NCBI RefSeq assembly: GCF_014596915.1
Contig: NZ_JACVWU010000010.1
Coordinates: 1 to 64,000 of the forward strand
Origin: Streptomyces sp. TRM68416
GTDB lineage: Bacteria; Actinomycetota; Actinomycetes; Streptomycetales; Streptomycetaceae
Reading direction: 5' to 3'
Length of the DNA: 64,000 bases
Within the stretch, counting starts at the first letter, position 1, and every line of letters starts with the position of its first letter. This document shows positions 41,317 to 49,601 of the stretch, in pieces. Under the pieces are notes generated by a model that was not told the DNA's origin, ran no database searches, and saw only the letters and a program-made list of their open reading frames with translations. Position numbers and translations under genes: made by a program.

Positions 41317-41943
41317 GTGGCAGCGCCCCTCACCCGTGCCGAGAAGACCCGGCGCACCCGACGGCGGATGCTCGACGCCGCCGCCCTGCTCTTCGCCGAA
41401 CGCGGCTGGGCCGGCACGACCGTGGAGGACATCGCCCGTACCGCCGAAGTCGGCGTGCAGACCGTGTACTTCACGTTCGGCACCAAGCGCGCCGTGCTGA
41501 AGGAGGTCCTGGACACCGCCGTCGCCGGTGACACCGACCCGGTGGCCACCCTGGACCGGCCCTGGGCGCGCGAGGTCCTCGACGCGCCCGACCCGGCCGC
41601 CCAGCTCGCACTCCAGGCCGCCGGCGCCCGCCGGGTGCTGGAGCGCGCGGCGCCCCTTCTGGAGGTGGTGCGCGGCGCGGCGGCCGCCGACGCCGAGCTG
41701 GCCGAGCTGTGGCGGACCAGTCTGGAGCAGCGGCACACCGTTCAACTCCGGTTCGCCGAGGCCCTGCTGGCCAAGTGCGGCGGACGGCTGCGCGACGGCC
41801 ACGACGCCGCTTCGGCCGCCGACGTCGCCCTGGCCGTCCTCGGCCCGGAGAGCTACGGCGTGCTCGTCACCGCCCGCGGCTGGTCGCCGGAGCGCTGGCA
41901 GGAGTGGGCGGCGGACGCGCTGCAGCGCCAACTCCTGCCCTGA
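41317..41943 (+). CDS. TetR-family transcriptional regulator
   Basis: A 208-aa protein with GTG at 41317 behind GGAAGG. HTH: KTRRTRRRMLDAAALLFAER, VEDIARTAEVGVQTVYFTFG, TKRAVLKEVLDTAVAG. The C-terminal domain is helical and ends VLVTARGWSPERWQEWAADA. Two strong palindromes between this gene and the divergent reductase/methyltransferase operon are its likely binding sites, which makes it a local repressor that also controls its own gene. Confidence 0.93.
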   Translation: MAAPLTRAEKTRRTRRRMLDAAALLFAERGWAGTTVEDIARTAEVGVQTVYFTFGTKRAVLKEVLDTAVAGDTDPVATLDRPWAREVLDAPDPAAQLALQAAGARRVLERAAPLLEVVRGAAAADAELAELWRTSLEQRHTVQLRFAEALLAKCGGRLRDGHDAASAADVALAVLGPESYGVLVTARGWSPERWQEWAADALQRQLLP

Positions 41944-42054
41944 GCGGGCGTTCGCCGGCCATTCACGGCGCCCTCATGTCGCAGGGGTTGAGCGCACGCG
42001 CCACCGGACTAACGTCTGGTGGTCGTCGCCCCTACCCACACGATCGAGGTCGCG

Positions 42055-43110
42055 ATGAACTCACGCCCTGTCCTCGCCGGCCTGGCGCTGGTGCCGCTGC
42101 TCCTGTCCCCGGTGGCCGCGCACGCCACGACCGGCGCGCCCCCGCAGAAGACCCGGTTCGACCTCCAGGCCCACCGCGGCGGCCTCGGGATGACCACGGA
42201 GTCGTCCCTGGAGGGCTTCGCCAAGGCGCTGCGGCTGGGCGTGTCCACGCTGGAGCTGGACACGCAGATCACCAAGGACGAGAAGGTCGTCGTCACCCAC
42301 GACCGGCAGGTCAGCGCGGCCAAGTGCCGGGACACCGGGCCGCTCGTGCCCGGCGACCCGATGTACCCGTACGTCGGCAAGTACATCAAGGACCTGACGC
42401 TCGCTCAGATCAGGACCATGAACTGCGGCTACCAGCAACTGCCCGGCTTCCCCGAGCAGGAGCGGATCGACGGCCTGAAGATGATCGAACTGAAGGACGT
42501 GCTGAACCTGGTCAAGCGCTCCAGGGCACGTCAGGTCACCCTCAACGTCGAGACGAAGGTGGAGGCGGGCGCCCCCGAACAGACCGCGCCGCGCGAGCTG
42601 TTCGTGCGCCGGGTCCACGAGGAGATCCGCGCGTCCGGCATCGAGAAGCAGGTCACCGTCCAGTCCTTCGACTGGGGTGCGCTGAAGGCGATGCACCGAC
42701 TGGCGCCCCGCCTGCCGTTGGTGGCGCTCACCAACTACGACTTCCTCCAGGTCGGCAAGCCCGGCGCCTCCCCGTGGCTGGGCGGCATCGACGTCGACGA
42801 CCACGACGGCGACTTCGTGAAGGCCGCCGCCACCCTCCCCGGCGTCACCACCCTCTCCCCCAACTACGGCTTCCCGCAGAACGGCACGGTCGGCGACCCC
42901 GGTTTCCGCTTCTACGCCGACGCGGCCATGGTCGACGCGGCACACGCCCGCGGCCTGAAGGTCGTCCCCTGGACCTGCGACGACCCGGCGACCGTGGAGG
43001 CGCTGATGGACGCCGGGGTCGACGGCATCATCACCAACTACCCCGACCGGGTACGGCAGATCATGGCCGACCGCGGCATGCGCCTGCCCAAGGCGTACCG
43101 GCCGCGCTGA
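42055..43110 (+). CDS. Secreted glycerophosphodiester phosphodiesterase
   Basis: A 351-aa precursor with a signal peptide (LAGLALVPLLLSPVAAHA). Catalytic and metal residues: FDLQAHRGGLGMTTESSLEG (first His-Arg and Glu), TLELDTQITKDEKVVVTHD (Glu, Asp and second His), LNVETKVE, VTVQSFDWGAL, and VVPWTCDDPATVEALMDAGV followed by DGIITNYPDRVRQIM. The enzyme splits glycerophosphodiesters, for example deacylated phospholipids or teichoic-acid fragments, into glycerol-3-phosphate and an alcohol and thereby recovers phosphate. The ATG at 42055 has GAGG 6 bp before it. It has no obvious operon partner and no Pho box was identified. Confidence 0.92.
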   Translation: MNSRPVLAGLALVPLLLSPVAAHATTGAPPQKTRFDLQAHRGGLGMTTESSLEGFAKALRLGVSTLELDTQITKDEKVVVTHDRQVSAAKCRDTGPLVPGDPMYPYVGKYIKDLTLAQIRTMNCGYQQLPGFPEQERIDGLKMIELKDVLNLVKRSRARQVTLNVETKVEAGAPEQTAPRELFVRRVHEEIRASGIEKQVTVQSFDWGALKAMHRLAPRLPLVALTNYDFLQVGKPGASPWLGGIDVDDHDGDFVKAAATLPGVTTLSPNYGFPQNGTVGDPGFRFYADAAMVDAAHARGLKVVPWTCDDPATVEALMDAGVDGIITNYPDRVRQIMADRGMRLPKAYRPR

Positions 43111-43132
43111 CCGGCGGCCGGGTCCGCCGTGG

Positions 43133-43675
43133 TCAGACGCGCTCCAGGGGGCGGTGCGGGCCGCTGGGAAGCTCCACGTCGATCGTGTCGCCGGGACGCA
43201 CCACACCGCCTTCCCGCACGATGCTCATGATTCCGGCCTTGCGCACGACGGCCCCCGCCTCGTCCCGCCCGACGACCTGCTTCAGCAGCCCGTCCTGGAA
43301 GTTGTCGATCTGCAGACACGGATTGCGCAGGCCGGTGACTTCCAGGACCGCGGAGTCGCCGAGGCGCAGCACGGCGCCGACCGGCAGGCCGAGCAGATCG
43401 ATGCCGCGCGTGGTGATGTTCTCGCCCAGTTCCCCGGGCGCCACCTTGAACCCTTCCTCGCCGACCTCGGCGAAGAGTTCCTCGTGGATGAGGTGCACCT
43501 GGCGCAGGTTCGGCTGGGTGGGGTCCTGCGCGACGCGCGAGCGGTGCTTGACCGTCACACCGGCGTGCACGTCCCCCTCCACACCGAGTCCGGCGAGCAG
43601 CGTGATGCTGTCCCGGTTCGGCTTGGTGAACGAGTACTCCCCGTTGCTGCTGACCGCGACCACTGTCCCGCTCAT
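43133..43675 (-). CDS. MOSC domain-containing protein (single domain)
   Basis: A 180-aa protein that consists of the MOSC domain alone. LAGLGVEGDVHAGVTVKHRS is the start of the sulfur-carrier barrel, RQVHLIHEELFAEVGEEGF and LGENITTRGIDLLGLPVG are characteristic, and the conserved cysteine is in EVTGLRNPCLQIDNF. MOSC proteins are linked to molybdenum-cofactor sulfuration or sulfur transfer. It differs from the two-domain MOSC protein at 13505. The gene stands alone, convergent with the glycerophosphodiesterase. Confidence 0.88.
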   Translation of the reverse strand: MSGTVVAVSSNGEYSFTKPNRDSITLLAGLGVEGDVHAGVTVKHRSRVAQDPTQPNLRQVHLIHEELFAEVGEEGFKVAPGELGENITTRGIDLLGLPVGAVLRLGDSAVLEVTGLRNPCLQIDNFQDGLLKQVVGRDEAGAVVRKAGIMSIVREGGVVRPGDTIDVELPSGPHRPLERV

Positions 43676-43757
43676 TGTCCGGAACCCCCCTCATCTCCGA
43701 CCATGATCGACCGCGAGTCTAGTCCCCACCCCGCCGGTCGCGGCAGGCCAGGGGCGG

Positions 43758-44507
43758 TCAACGCGCCCGGTACGGCAGCGTCGTCCCCGGCAGTGCGTAC
43801 TCGTCGCGTCTGCCGCACATGCCGAAGCCGCCGCGCCGGGAGGGCGCCGCTTCGTACGCGGTCGCCTCTTCGAGGTACGCCGGCTCGCCGGACGTCAGGG
43901 CGTCCAGGTGGGCGCCGGTGCGCTCCGCGGTGGCCAGGGCACCCGCCTGCCACAGCTCACGCCAGTGCGGCACCTTGTCGCGGACCAGGTGGGCGGCGGC
44001 GCGCTGGAAGGCCAGGTAGGGGCCGTTGTCGCCCGCGGCGAGGGATTCCCGTAGCGGGAGGTAGCCCTCGACGGCGAGGTCCCGGCGGCGGCGGGCGGCC
44101 TCGGCCGTGTCGGGGCCCGTGCCGGGCGGGAGGGTGGCGGCGGCCGCGTAGCGCTCGGGGTCGGACAGCACCTCGGGCGGGAAGGTGAAGACCGCGTCCC
44201 CGGCCTCGGGCAGCCCGCTGTTCTGCATCAGGACGGTGATGCGCAGGTCGCCGCCCTGCACCATGCGGTGCACGGTGCCGGGCGTGAACCAGGCCACCGA
44301 GCCGGGCTCCAGGGGGATGTCCCGGTAGCCGTCGGGGCTCAGGGTCTGCACGGCGCCCCGGCCGCCGGTGACGACGTAGGCCTCGGTGCACACCAGGTGC
44401 AGATGCGGGCTGCCGCCGCACACGCCGTCGGCAGCCTCCCAGTCGTAGGCGCTCAGGTGGGACAGGCCGACGGCGCCGGGCAGGGGGTGGGGCAGTGCGG
44501 GCTTCAC
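43758..44507 (-). CDS. Cupin-domain protein in a sugar-catabolic operon
   Basis: A 249-aa protein. Residues about 30-115 form a cupin barrel (GSPHLHLVCTEAYVVTGGRG, GSVAWFTPGTVHRMVQGGDL) with the His-x-His, Glu and distal His set for a metal. The remaining half is helical (PYLAFQRAAAHLVRDKVPHW, AHLDALTSGEPAYLEEATAY), without a DNA-binding domain. It could bind or isomerise a sugar, or act as a sensor. GTG at 44507 overlaps the upstream PmoA-like gene stop by 4 bp; third gene of the operon. Confidence 0.75.
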   Translation of the reverse strand: MKPALPHPLPGAVGLSHLSAYDWEAADGVCGGSPHLHLVCTEAYVVTGGRGAVQTLSPDGYRDIPLEPGSVAWFTPGTVHRMVQGGDLRITVLMQNSGLPEAGDAVFTFPPEVLSDPERYAAAATLPPGTGPDTAEAARRRRDLAVEGYLPLRESLAAGDNGPYLAFQRAAAHLVRDKVPHWRELWQAGALATAERTGAHLDALTSGEPAYLEEATAYEAAPSRRGGFGMCGRRDEYALPGTTLPYRAR

Positions 44508-45421
44508 CACGGCAGCGCCTCCAGGTGCGCCGCCACGCGTTCCCGGTCCCAGGCGCCGTCCGCGATCACCACCCGGTAGCGGTAGCCGAAGGTCTCCTCC
44601 GGCGGCAGCTCGAACTCCTCGAAGAAGGCCCAGGAGAACGCGACCGTGGGGAAGGGCTCGGAGCGCACGAACCAGTGGGACTCGTGGATGGCGTCGCGGT
44701 TCTCCGGGGCGTGTGCGAAGACGACCGTGGAGTGGGCGTCGACGTCGTCGTGCTCGGCGGTGAAGGCGAGCCAGGGGCTCTGGCTGCCCATGAGCTTGTC
44801 GGCGTCCGCATCGGTGTCCGGGGCGAAGACGGTGCCGCCGGTGTAGTCGCGCGGTCCGCGCCACTGGAGGCCGGTGTAGCCGGCCATCTCACGGCCCGCC
44901 GTGGTCGGCGAGCCGAAGGCGAGGGGCTCCTCGCGGAGGTTGGTGAGCCGGATCGACCAGTCCAGGGCCCAGGTGCCGGCCGTCTCGTCCACCGAGTGGA
45001 CGGTGAGGCCGCGCTCCTCGCGTGCCCATTCCCGTCCGTCGTTGGCGACCCAGGTCAGGTCCTCCGCGACGGTGAGGCGGTCGTCCTCGGCGGCGATCAG
45101 CGGGAAGCCGTCGTGCCGCATCGAGCCGACCCGTTCGGGCAGGCGCAGATAGCCCTGGCCGTGGACGTAGCAGTTGCCGCCCCAGAAGTTCTGGCCGGAC
45201 AGATGGCTCGCGGTCATCTGCAGGCCCTTGTGCCAGCGGTGGTCGTTCGGGCGGTATCCGGTGACCGTGCGCCCGGCGAGGGTGCGCAGGGGGTGGGCGT
45301 AGGGCTTGCGGGACTCGAAGGCGTCCGGGTCGGGGCGGTAGACGTAGCGGAGGATCTCCGTGCCGTTGGCCGCCGCGACCGCGATGTGCTCGCCGTGCGC
45401 GTGGCTGACTCGGATGCTCAT
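44504..45421 (-). CDS. PmoA-family (DUF6807) protein
   Basis: A 305-aa all-beta protein. Recognisable family segments are ATNGTEILRYVYRP-like AANGTEILRYVYRPDPDAFE, the conserved GYRPNDHRWHKGLQMTASHL, GFGSPTTAGREMAGYTGLQW-like region with the TGLQWRGPRDYTGG motif, and SHWFVRSEPFPTVAFSWAFF. These proteins are encoded in carbohydrate-use operons, typically beside Gfo/Idh/MocA oxidoreductases as here. No reaction is established. The ATG at 45421 overlaps the upstream gene stop by 4 bp. Confidence 0.82.
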   Translation of the reverse strand: MSIRVSHAHGEHIAVAAANGTEILRYVYRPDPDAFESRKPYAHPLRTLAGRTVTGYRPNDHRWHKGLQMTASHLSGQNFWGGNCYVHGQGYLRLPERVGSMRHDGFPLIAAEDDRLTVAEDLTWVANDGREWAREERGLTVHSVDETAGTWALDWSIRLTNLREEPLAFGSPTTAGREMAGYTGLQWRGPRDYTGGTVFAPDTDADADKLMGSQSPWLAFTAEHDDVDAHSTVVFAHAPENRDAIHESHWFVRSEPFPTVAFSWAFFEEFELPPEETFGYRYRVVIADGAWDRERVAAHLEALPW

Positions 45422-46542
45422 GCGCGCTCCTTGGGGGCCCAGTCGGGGTGGTCGCCGTGCATCGCCTCGTAGAAAGGGTCACCCGGGCGGATCTCGCCGG
45501 AGCGCACCGGCAGGCCGGTGAACGCCGCCTTGTACAGGGCGGCGGCGAATTCGAGCGTGGCGCGGGCCTCCGGGCCGCTGCCGGGCGGCCGTACGCCGGC
45601 GTCGTAGGCGTCGAGCAGGCCGCCGAGCTGGGCGGTGTGCGAGCTGGGCACGTCGGCGGCGGGCGCGCCCCAGGCGGCGGCGCGGGCGGCGGGGACGTGC
45701 GGGGCGGGGGTGTAGGCCCAGTCGGTGTTGCGGTGGCCGTACAGGTGGGTCAGCTCGACCGTGGCGTCGGCGCAGTCGATGCGGATGCGGCTGACCTCGT
45801 CCGGGGACAGGACGCTGTTGACCACGGTGGCGAGGGCGCCGTTGGCGAACCGCACCAGGGCGGTGGAGACGTCCTCGCTCTCGGTGTCGTGGACCAGCCG
45901 GGCGGCCATGGCGCGCACCTCGTCCCACGCGCCGAGCAGGTGCAGCAGCAGGTCGTACTGGTGGATGCCGTGTCCCATGGTCGGTCCGCCGCCCTCGGTG
46001 GCCCACCGGCCGCGCCAGGGCACCGCGTAGTAGGCGGCGTCGCGGTGCCAGGTGGTCTGGCAGTGCGCGACCAGCGGGGCGCCCAGTTCGCCGCCGGCGA
46101 TCAGTTCGCGGGCGTGCTCGGCGCCGGAGCCGTACCGGTGCTGGAAGATCACGGAGGCGTACCCGCCGGAGGCCTCCTCGGCCGCCGCGATCTCGTCGTA
46201 CTCGGCCAGCGACAGCGTCAGCGGCTTCTCGCACAGCACCCACGCGCCCGCCTTGAGCGCGGCCACCGTCTGCTCCCGGTGCAGGGACGGCGGGGTGCCG
46301 ATGAGCACCAGGTCGGGGCGTACGGCGTCGAGCATCGACTCGACCGAGGTGTAGCCGGCGACCTGGTCGCCCGCGAGGTTCCGGAAGGCGTCGAGGCGTT
46401 CGACGTCGACGTCGACGGCGGCGACCAGTTCCGTCCGGTCGGCGTGCGCGGTGAGCGCGGCCAGGTGGCTGCCGCTGACGATGGCGCCGGTGCCGACGAC
46501 GGCGACGCGGCGGCGGGCGGGGTGCCCAGGGGGCAGGGACAT
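45418..46542 (-). CDS. Gfo/Idh/MocA-family oxidoreductase
   Basis: A 374-aa protein. NAD(P)-binding Rossmann start RRVAVVGTGAIVSGSHLAAL, AAVDVDVERLDAF, LVLIGTPPSLHREQTVAALK, the family EKP motif in VLCEKPLTLSLAEYDEIAAA, and HGIHQYDLLLHLLGAW, where the HxxD region holds the catalytic residues. It should oxidise or reduce a sugar or inositol-type substrate. First gene of a three-gene coupled operon with PmoA-like and cupin genes. A LacI-family-type palindrome centred on AAGCGCTT lies 37 bp upstream, which suggests control by a LacI-type repressor encoded elsewhere. Confidence 0.9.
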   Translation of the reverse strand: MSLPPGHPARRRVAVVGTGAIVSGSHLAALTAHADRTELVAAVDVDVERLDAFRNLAGDQVAGYTSVESMLDAVRPDLVLIGTPPSLHREQTVAALKAGAWVLCEKPLTLSLAEYDEIAAAEEASGGYASVIFQHRYGSGAEHARELIAGGELGAPLVAHCQTTWHRDAAYYAVPWRGRWATEGGGPTMGHGIHQYDLLLHLLGAWDEVRAMAARLVHDTESEDVSTALVRFANGALATVVNSVLSPDEVSRIRIDCADATVELTHLYGHRNTDWAYTPAPHVPAARAAAWGAPAADVPSSHTAQLGGLLDAYDAGVRPPGSGPEARATLEFAAALYKAAFTGLPVRSGEIRPGDPFYEAMHGDHPDWAPKERA

Positions 46543-46578
46543 GCGGCGCTCCTCGAACGGCCGACGGACATGCCAACA

Positions 46579-46590
46579 GAAAGCGCTTGC
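46579..46590. promoter_or_regulatory. LacI-family operator upstream of the Gfo/PmoA/cupin operon
   Basis: GAAAGCGCTTGC contains the perfect AAGCGCTT core with central CG that is characteristic of LacI/GalR sites. It lies 37 bp from the start codon of the first gene. Confidence 0.75.
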
Positions 46591-46662
46591 TCTCAGAGGT
46601 CGACCCTAAGACGCCGGAGAATGTCCGAACAACCCCCCGCAGAGACATTGACGAGCGTTTTT

Positions 46663-46778
46663 CTCACGTCAGAGGCCTTGGGGCTCACGTCAGACGCTTC
46701 GGGGCTCACGTCAGACGCCGTGCGGCTCACGTCAGACGCCGTGGGGCTCACGTCAGACGCCGTGCGGCTCACGTCAGC
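46663..46778. repeat. 21-bp tandem array, about 5.5 units
   Basis: Each unit begins CTCACGTCAG and ends with a G-rich GCGG or GGGG; units start at 46663, 46684, 46705, 46726, 46747 and 46768. Units 3 and 5 are identical and unit 4 differs from them at one base. The array lies in the intergenic gap 46543-46834, downstream of the DegT gene and upstream of the sugar operon. No gene occupies the rest of the gap. Confidence 0.95.
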
Positions 46779-46834
46779 GGCACCGAGAGGGCCGGCGAAG
46801 GCCGCTCGCCGCTCCTCCTGCCCCCTGCCGCCCC

Positions 46835-48109
46835 CTACTGCCCCAGCGGCGCCGGAGGTGTGGTGTCCCGGACCGCCGGGGCGGGGACCGCGGGGCGTGC
46901 CGTCGCCACCCGCTCCTTCGTCAGGGCGCCGACGACCACCCGGGCCAGCAGCGGGTCGGCCGGCAGGACGTGGGAGGCGAACCAGCGGGCGGCCGCCGGA
47001 GCGGGGGACGGCTCGACGAACTCGCCGCCCGCGTAGTCGTCGAGCGGGGGGTCGTAGACGTAGCCGCACACCATGCCGTGGTCGACCAGGCGCTCCAGGA
47101 GGGCGTCGCGGCCGTGGACCAGGAGCGGAACCCGGAAGAGCGGGAGCGGGCCGTGGTGGACCGTCCGCTCGTGCAGCGGCGCGGGGGCCCAGGCGGTGCC
47201 CGCGAGCAGCAGGACGCCGGCTCTGCGCCGGGCGAGGTCCTCGTCGAGGCGGGCCATCCGCAGGCCCAACTGTCCGCGGACGAAGGAGCCGTGGCGGGTG
47301 CGGAAGCCGTGCAGGTCGACGCGGACCCAGGGTTCGTAGGCGGTCAGGCTCGGGGCCGAGCGGGCGCTGTCGGACAGGCGCGGGGCGTGCAGTTCCATGC
47401 GGAAGTCGTCGCGTTCCAGCAGGCCGAGGTGTTGCATCGTGCGCCACACGGGGCGCACCAGGCGCAGGGTGCGAACGGCGGAGCGGGCCAGGGGGCGCAG
47501 GGTGACGGTCAGGTCCTCGCGCAGGCGGCGCGGGGCGAGCAGGTCGTCGCGGAGCAGTTCCAGTTCCCGGCGGGTGCGCGCGTCCTCGACCGCGAGGAAG
47601 CCGCCGGCCATCGCCGCCACGTGCTTGGAGAGGCTGAAGGCGGCCGCCGTCCCGAAGGTCCCGATCGGCTGTCCGTCGACGTGGCTGCCGATGGCGTGCG
47701 CGGCGTCCTCGATGAGCGGGATGCCCAACTGCTCGCAGCGGCGGCGCAGTTCCACGACCCGGTCGGGTACGCCGTAGAGGTTGGTGGTCAGTACGGCGTC
47801 GACCTCGCGCCAGGTCGAGTCGGGGACGGCGGCCGGGTCGATGTTGCCGTCCCACACGGAGACGGGTGCCATGACCGGGCGCAGTCCGGCGGCCAGCACC
47901 ACGAAGAGGATCACGTCGTCGTTCACCGGCGACATCAGCACCCGTCCGCCCGGTCGGCACCAGCGCCGTAGCGCGAGGTAGAGGGCCAGTCTCGCCGAGG
48001 GGGTGTAGACGCATTCGCGTCCGAGCCGCTTCGTCATCGTCGCGGCCAGCCGCGCTCCGTACGGCATGAGTTCTTCCGTTCTTCCGGAGGGAGTTGGGGA
48101 CGGGAACAT
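46835..48109 (-). CDS. DegT/DnrJ/EryC1/StrS-family aminotransferase-like protein
   Basis: A 424-aa fold-type-I PLP protein. ECVYTPSARLALYLALRRW, VLMSPVNDDVILFVVLAAGL, TNLYGVPDRVVELRRRCEQL, PLIEDAAHAIGSHVDG and the PLP lysine in AAAFSLSKHVAAMAGGFLAV are the family marks. Members aminate nucleotide-linked keto-sugars for surface polysaccharides or antibiotics. The C-terminal part is less typical and has no clear sugar-nucleotide site, so the substrate is open. ATG 48109 is used; ATG 48067 has a better GGAAGAAC but loses conserved residues. Next to a FemAB-like acyltransferase 49 bp upstream, on the same strand. Confidence 0.82.
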   Translation of the reverse strand: MFPSPTPSGRTEELMPYGARLAATMTKRLGRECVYTPSARLALYLALRRWCRPGGRVLMSPVNDDVILFVVLAAGLRPVMAPVSVWDGNIDPAAVPDSTWREVDAVLTTNLYGVPDRVVELRRRCEQLGIPLIEDAAHAIGSHVDGQPIGTFGTAAAFSLSKHVAAMAGGFLAVEDARTRRELELLRDDLLAPRRLREDLTVTLRPLARSAVRTLRLVRPVWRTMQHLGLLERDDFRMELHAPRLSDSARSAPSLTAYEPWVRVDLHGFRTRHGSFVRGQLGLRMARLDEDLARRRAGVLLLAGTAWAPAPLHERTVHHGPLPLFRVPLLVHGRDALLERLVDHGMVCGYVYDPPLDDYAGGEFVEPSPAPAAARWFASHVLPADPLLARVVVGALTKERVATARPAVPAPAVRDTTPPAPLGQ

Positions 48110-48158
48110 GGCGCGGAGCGGTTCGGGGCGCGCCGGGGAGAGCTGTGGGGCCGACCGC

Positions 48159-49331
48159 TCAGGCCCGGTGCGCGGAGCGCAGCGCGCCGACCGTCTTCAG
48201 CAGCCGGTCGGCGGGCTCGCGCAGCGCGGGATGGGCCAGGACCGTGTTCCGCAGCCCGCGGACGGGCCTGCGCCACATGCGGTGGACGGCGGCGACCGGG
48301 TGGGGGCGGACGGCGAACCCCTCGCCCACGCGCAGTTCGCGCGTCTTGAGCCAGTCCTTGTACTCCTTGTCCCCGCGCCCGAGGTCGACGACCCGCACGC
48401 CGTGCCGGGCCGCCGCCTCCGCGGTGCGCAGGTGCATCATCAGCCCGGGCGAGTAGTAGTGGAACGCGGGATCGTAGGCGGTGAACCAGGCCGCGAGCAC
48501 GGTGCGGGAGCGGGGCCCGAAGTGCGCGGCGACCGGCCGGTCCCCGGCGTAGAGGACGGAGAGCACTCCGGTGAAGTGCTCCTCCTGGAGCCGGAAGAGG
48601 TCGTGCACCAGGTGGACGATCCAGGGCCGGGCGAACCGGTCCATGCGTCCGGTCCTGCGGTACTGGGCGGACTTCCACTCCATCAGCCGGCGCAGCATCC
48701 GCGGGTCGCGCTCGTCGAAGACGAACCGCACCTCGCCGACGTCGCGCGCGAGCCGGCGTTCCTTCTTCAGCGTCGACTTGGCCTGTCCGGGGTAGGCGGC
48801 GCGCAGCCAGGCCGCGTAGTCGCCGTCGCCGGGCCTGAGATCGATCACCGGCGAGGCGAACATCCCGGTCACATGGCGGCCGAACGGCTTCTGCTCCTCG
48901 ACGAGATGGTCGAACTCGAAGCTGGCGAGCCCGCAGGCGCGCAGCAGTTCCTCGGTGTCCCAGATGATCCCGGGCCGGTGCACGAGCGCCTGGCAGTCGG
49001 AGAGGCCGAGGCCGACGGCGCGTCCGATGCCGAGGAGGTTGCGCTCGTAGGGCAGGAAGCCGACGGGTTCGCCGTGTTCGTGCAGGACGGCGATCTGCAC
49101 CCCGCCGCGGTGCCTGCCGATGCCGGCGGCGAACTCCGGCGACAGGAAGGGATTGGCGTACTCGGGCGACTCGTCCATCGCCCGGTGCCAGGCCGCGCGT
49201 TGCGCGGCGCTCAGGTCCTCGGGCCGGTGGACGGTGATGTCCGTTCCGGCGGCCCTCTTGGATCGTCCGGTCCTGCTCGTGGACCGTCCGGTCCTGTTCG
49301 TGGACCGTCCGGTTCTGCTCATGGCTCGCAT
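48159..49331 (-). CDS. FemAB/CelD-like GNAT-fold acyltransferase
   Basis: A 390-aa protein. The CelD/BcsL-type acetyltransferase region reads PFLSPEFAAGIGRHRGGVQI, LGIGRAVGLGLSDCQALVH, AAYPGQAKSTLKKERRLARD, VLYAGDRPVAAHFGPRSRTV and AWFTAYDPAFHYYSPGLMMH, then VVDLGRGDKEYKDWLKTREL. Such proteins transfer acyl or aminoacyl groups in polysaccharide or cell-wall biosynthesis. The N-terminus is a three-unit RTGRSTx heptapeptide repeat. The ATG at 49331 has GGGGGGAG 9 bp upstream; the ATG at 49322 is an alternative. Probably in an operon with the DegT-like gene. Confidence 0.8.
   Translation of the reverse strand: MRAMSRTGRSTNRTGRSTSRTGRSKRAAGTDITVHRPEDLSAAQRAAWHRAMDESPEYANPFLSPEFAAGIGRHRGGVQIAVLHEHGEPVGFLPYERNLLGIGRAVGLGLSDCQALVHRPGIIWDTEELLRACGLASFEFDHLVEEQKPFGRHVTGMFASPVIDLRPGDGDYAAWLRAAYPGQAKSTLKKERRLARDVGEVRFVFDERDPRMLRRLMEWKSAQYRRTGRMDRFARPWIVHLVHDLFRLQEEHFTGVLSVLYAGDRPVAAHFGPRSRTVLAAWFTAYDPAFHYYSPGLMMHLRTAEAAARHGVRVVDLGRGDKEYKDWLKTRELRVGEGFAVRPHPVAAVHRMWRRPVRGLRNTVLAHPALREPADRLLKTVGALRSAHRA
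49258..49320. repeat. Three-unit 21-bp tandem repeat at the start of the acyltransferase gene
   Basis: Units 49258-49278, 49279-49299 and 49300-49320 share CGTCCGGTCCTG. They encode the heptapeptide series RTGRSTN, RTGRSTS, RTGRSKR immediately after the start codon. The unit length equals that of the array at 46663, but the sequence is different. Confidence 0.92.
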
Positions 49332-49601
49332 GGGCGACCGCTCCCCCCAGTTGCCCCCGTGGCGCTGTCCGCACCACGCCCCTCTTCCGTCGGCTCGGAC
49401 GGGTGCACACCGGCCGGCGTCCGAACCTTCGGCAGGGATCAAACGTGGCGAAAGGGCATGCACACTGTCAAGGGTGCCGGTCGTAACGGACGGACAGGTT
49501 TCGGATATCCCTCCCCGCCACCCGAGGCACCCTTCTGCTCAACTCACCTCTCCCGTAACGTCGTTGCGGATTGTCACGAGCATGACTACGAAGGGGTTCC
49601 G

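Noticed and set aside
46663..46778. CRISPR array
   Set aside because: Units are contiguous with no unique spacers, and no cas genes are present; it is a simple 21-bp tandem repeat.
46593..46834. Protein end with DVSxTAS heptapeptide repeats on the minus strand
   Set aside because: The frame is out of phase with the DegT gene, whose own stop codon is at 46835, and it has no start or ribosome binding site of its own.
48066..49601. Upstream extension of the Asp-box protein frame by about 510 codons
   Set aside because: The extension is antisense to the FemAB-like gene. A good ribosome binding site and signal peptide mark 49602 as the start.
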